Shown piece after piece: positions 1 through 4,488 of a DNA stretch of 5,945 bases. The notes beneath the pieces were generated by a model that did not search any database, had not been told where the DNA came from, and saw nothing but the letters and a program-made list of their open reading frames with translations. Each line of letters begins with the position of its first letter. Within the stretch, counting starts at the first letter, position 1. The translations under genes were made by a program, and so were the position numbers. The stretch is taken from contig SKRY01000476.1 of the NCBI GenBank assembly GCA_007118235.1, forward strand, positions 1 to 5,945. The letters are read 5' to 3'. This stretch comes from Candidatus Hydrogenedentota bacterium (GTDB lineage Bacteria > Hydrogenedentota > Hydrogenedentia > Hydrogenedentales > SLHB01).

Positions 1-290
1 ATGGAGGCCGCACGGCGACGTTGGTGTTGCCCCTGGATTTCACAGCCGAGGCGGAAATAGGCCGCCTTGACCCCTTGGGCATGACCCGGCCGATCAACTA
101 CGTGCTTCGGGCGCGGACGGTGAGGTTGCGCGAGGGCGCGGAGCCACCATTTGAGCTTGGCGATATCGTGAGCGTGGATTCCACGCCATCGAACTATACA
201 TTCGCGGTGGCGCCGGGCGCGATCGGGCATTACGTGGATTGGCCGGATGCGCCGGATGATCAGCCCATCAAGCTGCTGGAAGTGGATTGA
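1..290 (+). CDS. C-terminal fragment of an unrecognised protein, start off the left edge
   Basis: The frame beginning at base 3 is open from the window edge and ends at TGA 288-290, leaving about 95 codons. Codon use matches the neighbouring genes (G or C favoured in third positions), which supports a real gene. The visible part is soluble-looking, with alternating short hydrophobic stretches (VLPLDF, YVLRARTVRL, FELGDIVSV, YTFAVAPG) that suggest beta strands, and an acidic end (LLEVD). There is no membrane segment and I recognise no motif. TTG 21 is in frame but has no claim to be the true start, since the frame runs on upstream. The gene next to a pilMNOPQ-type locus could be another pilus or secretion component such as a minor pseudopilin, but nothing in the sequence shows this. 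A separate promoter lies between it and the next gene, so it probably belongs to a different transcription unit. Confidence 0.7.
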   Translation, partial: GGRTATLVLPLDFTAEAEIGRLDPLGMTRPINYVLRARTVRLREGAEPPFELGDIVSVDSTPSNYTFAVAPGAIGHYVDWPDAPDDQPIKLLEVD

Positions 291-342
291 TGTGGGCAAG
301 AAGGAATTCGCTTCATGCGGGCATTCTGTGCCACAATGCGTT

Positions 343-381
343 GTTCCAAAAACGCGGGACGCGCCCGTTGGCGCTTGGAAC
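343..381. repeat. Nested inverted repeat in the intergenic gap
   Basis: GTTCCAA (343-349) is matched by its reverse complement TTGGAAC (375-381), and inside them CGGG (355-358) pairs with CCCG (364-367) around a 5-nt loop. It lies downstream of the first gene's stop and upstream of the promoter. There it could act as a transcript-end structure or an operator. No T-run follows, so I do not call it an intrinsic terminator. The outer arms are 25 nt apart, which makes the structure weak. Confidence 0.25.
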
Positions 382-418
382 GCGTTCGGAAACGGAGCGT
401 CGTCACATGCAAATAGTC

Positions 419-448
419 TTGACACTCTTCGACACGCTTTATTACAAT
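419..448 (+). promoter_or_regulatory. Sigma70-type promoter for the pilM-pilN operon
   Basis: A perfect -35 hexamer TTGACA (419-424) is separated by 18 bp from TACAAT (443-448), which differs from the TATAAT consensus at one position. Transcription would start near base 455, giving a leader of roughly 85-90 nt before the ATG at 542. The area around the -10 is richer in A/T than its surroundings. This is the only convincing promoter seen in the window. It probably drives the pilM-pilN and pilO-like genes, and possibly the genes further downstream. Confidence 0.7.
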
Positions 449-470
449 GTCTCACGGAGCCAATCATATA

Positions 471-525
471 CGCGCGCCAAAGCGCGCGAAACTGGCGCCG
501 GAAGCGCCAGTGTGGCGTAGGCCAC
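471..525 (+). promoter_or_regulatory. Three tandem hairpins in the 5' leader
   Basis: Three adjacent inverted repeats fill the predicted leader. The first is CGCGCGC (471-477) with GCGCGCG (482-488) around CAAA. The second is ACTGGCGC (491-498) with GCGCCAGT (504-511) around CGGAA. The third is GTGGC (512-516) with GCCAC (521-525) around GTAG. They end four bases before the GAGGG ribosome-binding site at 530-534. The first two have perfect stems of 7 and 8 bp with short loops and should fold stably. No T-run follows any of them, so a simple terminator is unlikely. mRNA stabilisation, control of translation or a protein-binding leader are all possible. I do not recognise a known riboswitch class. 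Confidence 0.45.
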
Positions 526-541
526 TCACGAGGGTAGATTC

Positions 542-2767
542 ATGGCTAAAGGATCAAAGAGCCGTTCAAAGCGCCTTGTGCTGGACATAGGAACCAGCGC
601 CGTCAGGTTGTGTGAACTGACGCCCACTAGGGAAGGCTTGCAAGTAACCCGCTATCTCCAGCGGGAGATCCCCTTGGACCCCGAGCTGGACAAGGAATCC
701 AAGGAGCAGGCGCGCAAGCAGGCCCTGCAAGAATTGTTGAAGGAGTCCCGCGTTCGCACGCGCAAGACCATCTTCGGCATTCCCGGCCAGTCCGTGTTTA
801 CAAGGACGCGCGCGTTGCCCCCCGTGCCCGAGCACAAGGTGACGCAGATCGTCCGGTACGAGATCCAGCAACAAATTCCCTTCTCCCTCGATCAGATCGC
901 CCTCGACTACCAAGTCCTCAGCCGGACGGAAGCCGGCGGCTACGATGTGCTCATGACCGCCAGCAAAGAGGACGTGGTCGAGCGGTACATTGATTTGATC
1001 AAGAGCGTGAAACGCAGCGTCGACACGGTGGACATTTGCCCCTTGGCCGCTTACAACTGGGTCAAGCAAACCGGCCAGTTCGGCGAGCAGGGCGAGTGCG
1101 TGGCCATGGTGGATATCGGCGCCAAGACCACGGACATCGTGATCGAGGCGGGCAACCAGTTCCGTTTCACCCGCAGCTTGAACATCGGGGGGAACGACGT
1201 CACGCAAGCCATCGCGCAGGCTTTTGGCAAGAGCTTCGCCGAGGCCGAGCGGGTCAAGCGGGAGCATGCGTTCGCCCCGACCGGCGATCCCAAGAAAGAT
1301 GGTAAGGGCGGCGAGGCCGTGGGCCAGGTGTTGGGCCGGTTAGTCAATGACATCGGCCGATCCTTCACGTATTTCCGGTCGCAGCCCGGCGGCATGTCCG
1401 TGAACCGCGTGTTGTTGTGCGGCGGCGGCGCGAGCCTGCGCAATATCGCCCCGTACCTGCAGCGCGAACTCGGCGTGGAGGCGCGGCTGCTCCAACCGTT
1501 GGCTGGACTTTCCGTGGCCCCGGGCGCGCAGGACATTAACCAGCATCCCGAGCGCGCTGTAACGGCGCTTGGATTGGCGTTGCGCGCCGTGGCCGGAGCG
1601 CCGCTCGAAATCAACCTCATCCCGCCGCGCGTCCAAGAGATGACCCGGAGCAAGGAACAGGTCCTCTACTGGGGCCTTTCGCTGGCGACGCTGGCGTTGA
1701 TCCTGGCGACGATCATCCCCGTGCATGCAGCCCAAGATCAGGCCGTGCGGGAGGGGATTGAAAATTTACAGGCCGGCCTGCGGAATTTCGCGCCCGAGCT
1801 GGCCGCGCCGGGCGTGAGTCCCACGGCGCGTTCGGAAGTGGAACAGGAATTCGAGCAAATCAGTTCGCGCGTTGAACAATACCGGTCGCAAGTACAGCAA
1901 CTCGACGACAAGTATCAGGACCGTCTGTTCTGGACGCCCATGATCGCGATTCTCAACGATCATCGGCCAGAGGGTATGTGGTTCAGCCAAATGTCCAGCA
2001 CCTACATTGGTGAAGGCGCCCAACAGATGCAACAGGATCCCTTTGGCGGCGGCATGGGCATGGGAGGCCGCGGTCAACGTCCAGGTTATATCCAAAGCAC
2101 CGGTTTCCCGGGTATCGCACCGGGCGGCGGACGCCGTGGGGGCATGATGGGCGAGATGGGCGGCGGCATGGGTGGTATGGGCGCCGATATGGACCGCATG
2201 GGCGGCATGGCGGATCCCGATCAGATGCAGGCCCAAGCCCCGCCCCAGCCCAACGGTGTGATTGTCCAAGGGGTGGCCCGTGATTGGGAACGAATCCTGG
2301 AGTTTGTCCAGTCGTTGCGTGATTCCGGCATATTCGTGGACGGCGGCGTTCATTTCAGTGAAGCCTTTGCCGACGTGGTTTACGAGTCCGAACTGTACAA
2401 CCTGCGCATCATGGACGATACGGGCCGCGACGGCATGATGGGTGGCGGAGGCGGAGGGTTCGGCGGCGGCATGGGCGGCATGGGCGGCCGCGATGACCGG
2501 CGCTTCAGGGAAACGCGATACAGGATGTTCCGTGTGGACTTGCAGTTTGCCGGGGACGCCCCGGACGACATCACCGGCGGCATGGACGAAGGCGGGCCCG
2601 GCATGGGGCCCGATGGCCCTGGTCCGATGGAAGGGCCCGGCATGGGGCCCGATGGCCCCGGCTCGATGGAAGGACCGGGTGGTCCGGATCCATTGGGCGG
2701 CCTTGACGGACCGGACGAAGGCGGCCCGGAAGCCCCCGGCGAACCGGACGTTGGACTGGGATTGTAA
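542..2767 (+). CDS. PilM-PilN fusion: actin-like ATPase joined to a membrane-anchored PilN-type domain
   Basis: This 741-residue protein joins two partners of the type IV pilus alignment complex. Residues 12-353 are a PilM-type actin-like ATPase: phosphate-1 loop LVLDIGTSAVRLCEL (12-26), the GIPGQSVFTR segment (79-88), phosphate-2 loop MVDIGAKTTDIV (189-200) and adenosine motif LLCGGGASL (291-299). EINLIPP (356-362) matches the PilN peptide that docks on PilM. One membrane helix follows (about 374-394), then a coiled coil (about 430-456). A PilN/GspL-like alpha-beta domain comes next, read from the FWTPMIAIL (463-471), GVIVQGVARDWERILEF (572-588) and YRMFRVDLQF (660-669) segments. Gly/Met-rich inserts at about 501-556 and 631-650 interrupt it, and a Gly/Pro/Met/Asp tail fills 671-741. 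PilM alone is usually near 350 residues and PilN near 200. The ATG is preceded by GAGGG at 530-534. The actin-like part should be cytoplasmic and the rest periplasmic. GspL has the same overall plan, but the motifs look more like PilM/PilN. Confidence 0.88.
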   Translation: MAKGSKSRSKRLVLDIGTSAVRLCELTPTREGLQVTRYLQREIPLDPELDKESKEQARKQALQELLKESRVRTRKTIFGIPGQSVFTRTRALPPVPEHKVTQIVRYEIQQQIPFSLDQIALDYQVLSRTEAGGYDVLMTASKEDVVERYIDLIKSVKRSVDTVDICPLAAYNWVKQTGQFGEQGECVAMVDIGAKTTDIVIEAGNQFRFTRSLNIGGNDVTQAIAQAFGKSFAEAERVKREHAFAPTGDPKKDGKGGEAVGQVLGRLVNDIGRSFTYFRSQPGGMSVNRVLLCGGGASLRNIAPYLQRELGVEARLLQPLAGLSVAPGAQDINQHPERAVTALGLALRAVAGAPLEINLIPPRVQEMTRSKEQVLYWGLSLATLALILATIIPVHAAQDQAVREGIENLQAGLRNFAPELAAPGVSPTARSEVEQEFEQISSRVEQYRSQVQQLDDKYQDRLFWTPMIAILNDHRPEGMWFSQMSSTYIGEGAQQMQQDPFGGGMGMGGRGQRPGYIQSTGFPGIAPGGGRRGGMMGEMGGGMGGMGADMDRMGGMADPDQMQAQAPPQPNGVIVQGVARDWERILEFVQSLRDSGIFVDGGVHFSEAFADVVYESELYNLRIMDDTGRDGMMGGGGGGFGGGMGGMGGRDDRRFRETRYRMFRVDLQFAGDAPDDITGGMDEGGPGMGPDGPGPMEGPGMGPDGPGSMEGPGGPDPLGGLDGPDEGGPEAPGEPDVGLGL
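2042..2209 (+). repeat. Gly/Met-rich low-complexity insert 1 in the PilN-type domain
   Basis: Codons 501-556 of the fusion protein are dominated by GGC, ATG and GGT triplets and encode runs such as GGGMGMGGRG and GGGMGGMGADM. The insert lies between segments that resemble the first and second beta strands of a PilN periplasmic domain (WFSQMSS and GVIVQGVA). It may therefore be an extended surface loop and not a domain of its own. Imperfect GGCATGGGC words recur at DNA level, a typical substrate for slippage. Confidence 0.75.
2432..2491 (+). repeat. Gly/Met-rich low-complexity insert 2 in the PilN-type domain
   Basis: Codons 631-650 encode a nearly pure Gly/Met run (MMGGGGGGFGGG followed by MGGMGG). 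The run separates the segment ending NLRIMDD from the last predicted strand YRMFRVDLQF, so it is a second loop insertion in the same periplasmic domain. Confidence 0.7.
2594..2671 (+). repeat. Two tandem 39-bp repeats coding for the C-terminal tail
   Basis: Units 2594-2632 and 2633-2671 each encode GPGMGPDGPGxME, where x is Pro in the first and Ser in the second. The DNA units differ at only a few bases and keep the reading frame. This near identity points to a recent in-frame duplication in the Gly/Pro/Asp-rich tail of the PilM-PilN fusion. Confidence 0.8.
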
Positions 2768-2788
2768 CAGGTTGAAAAAGGTCCTGTC

Positions 2789-3760
2789 ATGAATATATAC
2801 AAGATTGCTCCAATCGTCATGGTGCTGCTATTTGGGCTCGCCTTGCTCGGCGGGTGGCAGTTCTATTACCGGGAATGGGCGGAGCAATACGCCGAGAACC
2901 AACAACACCTAAACGCGCTGGAGCAAAAGCTCAACACGCTTCAGAGCACGTTTGAGGCGGCGGACGGCGGCGCGGTCGAGCCGGAGTTCGTCATCGCGCG
3001 GTGGCGCGAGGCCGTTGAGCCGTGGTCCCAGGCGCTTGCGCAACGGGCCAGCTTTTTCGAGATTGAGGCCCTGCCCGACGAACCGCTGGTTCCCGAGGAT
3101 GTGACGCCGCGCTTCTATTACGAGGAGCGCATCGAGGAGAAGACCGAGGAACTTTACCGGTATGCATGGCAGAACAACTGCGCCATTCCGCAAACCACAT
3201 TTGGCGTGCCGTCGCGCGACCAAGTGGCTGGGCAACAGGTGAACCGCGAGTATGCCGAGAGTTGGCTGCGCCGGTTCAATTTCGGTGCGTCCGTTATGCG
3301 GCATCTCATCGACGCCAATGCCCTGCAGATTAATGAACTTGAGGTGTGGCCGCCGCGCACGGAGTACGGCATGCTGCAAATGCGTACCGTCGGCGCGTTC
3401 TTCTACATGCGTATCGACGACCTGGTGCGGATGTTGGATTCGTTCGGGCGGGGAGACCAGTATTACACCGTGGACGGACTGCGGATCACCAACAGCCAGT
3501 TGATTGCTCAGCGGAACCCGCCGCTTCAAGTGGAGATGTTGCTCACGCAAGCGCGCTTCCTAGCGGACGAGGATGAAAGGGCGGCGGCCGCCACGCGCAC
3601 GGCTCAGCGGGATGAGCGTGGAGGTATGTACGGAGACCCGTTCGATGACCCGTTCGGAGATCCTTTCATGGACGGCCCACCGGCCAGGCAACAGCAACAG
3701 CAGCAGCAGCAACAACAGCAGGATGACGGCGGCTGGCTGCAATGGCTGTGGCCGTTTTAA
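2789..3760 (+). CDS. pilO: PilO-like inner-membrane protein of the pilus/secretion alignment complex
   Basis: This 323-residue protein has the PilO plan: a short N terminus, one membrane helix (about 6-25), a coiled coil (about 30-56), then a periplasmic alpha-beta region. The best family-like part is residues 196-258, read as strand (LQMRTVGAFFYM), helix (DDLVRMLDSF), strand (VDGLRITNSQ) and strand (PLQVEMLLTQARF), the ferredoxin-like pattern of PilO and GspM. In known systems PilO pairs with PilN in the periplasm and contacts PilP. The tail after residue 265 is unusual: GGMYGDPFDDPFGDPF (278-293), eleven glutamines (301-311) and an aromatic end, WLQWLWPF. At 323 residues it is well above the usual length near 200, partly because of this tail and a longer helical region at 60-130. 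The ATG is preceded by AAAAAGG (2775-2781) and lies 21 bp after the fusion gene's stop, so the two are co-transcribed. Sequence similarity is low; the call rests on architecture and gene order. GspM is the alternative. Confidence 0.7.
   Translation: MNIYKIAPIVMVLLFGLALLGGWQFYYREWAEQYAENQQHLNALEQKLNTLQSTFEAADGGAVEPEFVIARWREAVEPWSQALAQRASFFEIEALPDEPLVPEDVTPRFYYEERIEEKTEELYRYAWQNNCAIPQTTFGVPSRDQVAGQQVNREYAESWLRRFNFGASVMRHLIDANALQINELEVWPPRTEYGMLQMRTVGAFFYMRIDDLVRMLDSFGRGDQYYTVDGLRITNSQLIAQRNPPLQVEMLLTQARFLADEDERAAAATRTAQRDERGGMYGDPFDDPFGDPFMDGPPARQQQQQQQQQQQDDGGWLQWLWPF
3689..3721 (+). repeat. CAG/CAA tract coding for eleven glutamines
   Basis: Eleven consecutive CAA or CAG codons encode polyglutamine at residues 301-311 of the PilO-like protein. 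CAA and CAG are mixed, with a run of four CAG in the middle. The tract sits in the predicted periplasmic tail, nine residues after the last DPF motif. Confidence 0.9.
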
Positions 3761-3878
3761 TGGAGCCCGCCCCGCGAAGAAAGGCTCGGAAGACGTTGGG
3801 CGGTGGCGGTAAGTGACCTGCGGCGGCCGGACCTTTGGGTGCGAGGGCGGTATGGCGTTGAATGAGACGATAATGAAT

Positions 3879-3885
3879 AAGGGGG
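3879..3885 (+). promoter_or_regulatory. Ribosome-binding site that fixes a GTG start
   Basis: AAGGGGG ends four bases before GTG 3890. An in-frame TAA at 3878-3880 rules out any earlier start, so this GTG is the first possible start of the downstream 92-codon gene. Confidence 0.7.
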
Positions 3886-3889
3886 CTTC

Positions 3890-4168
3890 GTGAACAAGCT
3901 GGTGGATATAGTCTGGAAGACCGGACGCTGGATTTGGGACAACAAGGAGCGAGCGGTTCTTGGGGTTCTGGTAATCGCCTTGCTCGTCTGCGTGTATATC
4001 GTCATCGATCCGCCAGCCACCGAGCCCGTGCCGCCGCCGCCGCCGCCCCGGGCGCAAGGGGAGGTCGATGTTCCCGAGCCTCCCGCGGCCCCGCCAGAGC
4101 CGATCCAGCCCGATTACGATTTGGATGAACTGGTAACGCAAAACCCGTTCTGGGCGAATCCGCGGTAA
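3890..4168 (+). CDS. Short PilP/GspC-like inner-membrane protein
   Basis: A 92-residue protein with a basic, tryptophan-containing N terminus (residues 1-21), one membrane helix (about 23-39), a proline-rich linker (41-73, with a run of seven prolines) and a short end LDELVTQNPFWANPR (78-92). The layout (short cytoplasmic end, one helix, Pro-rich periplasmic linker) is that of GspC, and the position between the PilO-like gene and the secretin is that of pilP. PilP and GspC connect the inner-membrane complex to the secretin through a periplasmic beta domain, which is absent here. PilP is usually near 175 residues and GspC longer. The protein stops after an NPF motif resembling ones seen around PilP/GspC linkers. 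It may be a reduced connector or an unrelated small protein. Start is GTG with AAGGGGG upstream. It lies 129 bp after the PilO-like gene, and I see no terminator between them. Confidence 0.6.
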   Translation: MNKLVDIVWKTGRWIWDNKERAVLGVLVIALLVCVYIVIDPPATEPVPPPPPPRAQGEVDVPEPPAAPPEPIQPDYDLDELVTQNPFWANPR

Positions 4169-4488
4169 AGGTTACAGAGGGGTATCAACCGAGATGAACG
4201 TGGCTAAAGCGCCAGTGGCATAAACCATACCATCGCGCGAGACAACCAGATGGGGAATACACAGCTGGGCGAGCCGGAGGGGATCGTCCGAGACCGGGAC
4301 GCACGCGGCCGCTTGTGGGGAGGAACATAGCTTTGAATGACACTATTTGCTCCACGTCAATGGGGATAATGGGACGATTGATTTTTCTTGGAAGGAACTG
4401 GGGCGGAGTCTCACCTTGCGTCAACCCTGCTTGGGGAGTGAACGCCATCCAAACACGCAGTTTAATCCACCAATTCCGGGAGGACGAA
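4169..4488 (+). other. 320-bp gap before the secretin-type gene, no convincing gene
   Basis: Only very short frames occur, for example ATG 4194 (9 codons) and ATG 4250 (26 codons), neither with a good ribosome-binding site. GATAAT at 4365-4370 resembles a -10 box but has no -35 at the right distance. A TTTTT at 4382-4386 follows only a weak 5-bp stem (4357-4361 with 4377-4381), so I call no terminator. The secretin reading frame is open from 4198 through this gap. A good Shine-Dalgarno site (GGGGAGGAA, 4317-4325) lies seven bases before an in-frame TTG at 4333. The gap may hold a leader or a start region not resolved by eye. Confidence 0.4.
4478..4484 (+). promoter_or_regulatory. Ribosome-binding site deciding the secretin start
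   Basis: GGGAGGA lies four bases before ATG 4489. Together with the signal peptide that starts right at this ATG, it favours 4489 over the upstream in-frame starts (TTG 4333, ATG 4360, ATG 4369). Confidence 0.75.

Noticed and set aside
566..1267. Minus-strand open frame of 233 codons opposite the PilM domain
   Set aside because: The plus strand encodes unmistakable PilM motifs here. The antisense product has no recognisable domain.
2042..2209. Tandem GGC/ATG repeats considered as a CRISPR or mobile repeat array
   Set aside because: The units are short, imperfect, contiguous and in frame, with no spacers. They are coding low-complexity sequence.
2380..2820. Minus-strand proline/serine-rich frame of 146 codons
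   Set aside because: It is the complement of the Gly/Pro/Met repeats in the fusion protein tail, with no start signal or domain of its own.
3560..4141. Minus-strand frame of 193 codons with a polyleucine run
   Set aside because: The leucine run is the complement of the CAG/CAA glutamine tract, and the frame crosses two plus-strand genes and their gap.
4365..4370. GATAAT as a -10 box for a separate secretin promoter
   Set aside because: No acceptable -35 element lies 16-18 bp upstream.
4357..4386. Possible intrinsic terminator with a T-run before the secretin gene
   Set aside because: The stem is only 5 A/T-rich base pairs around a 15-nt loop, too weak to call.
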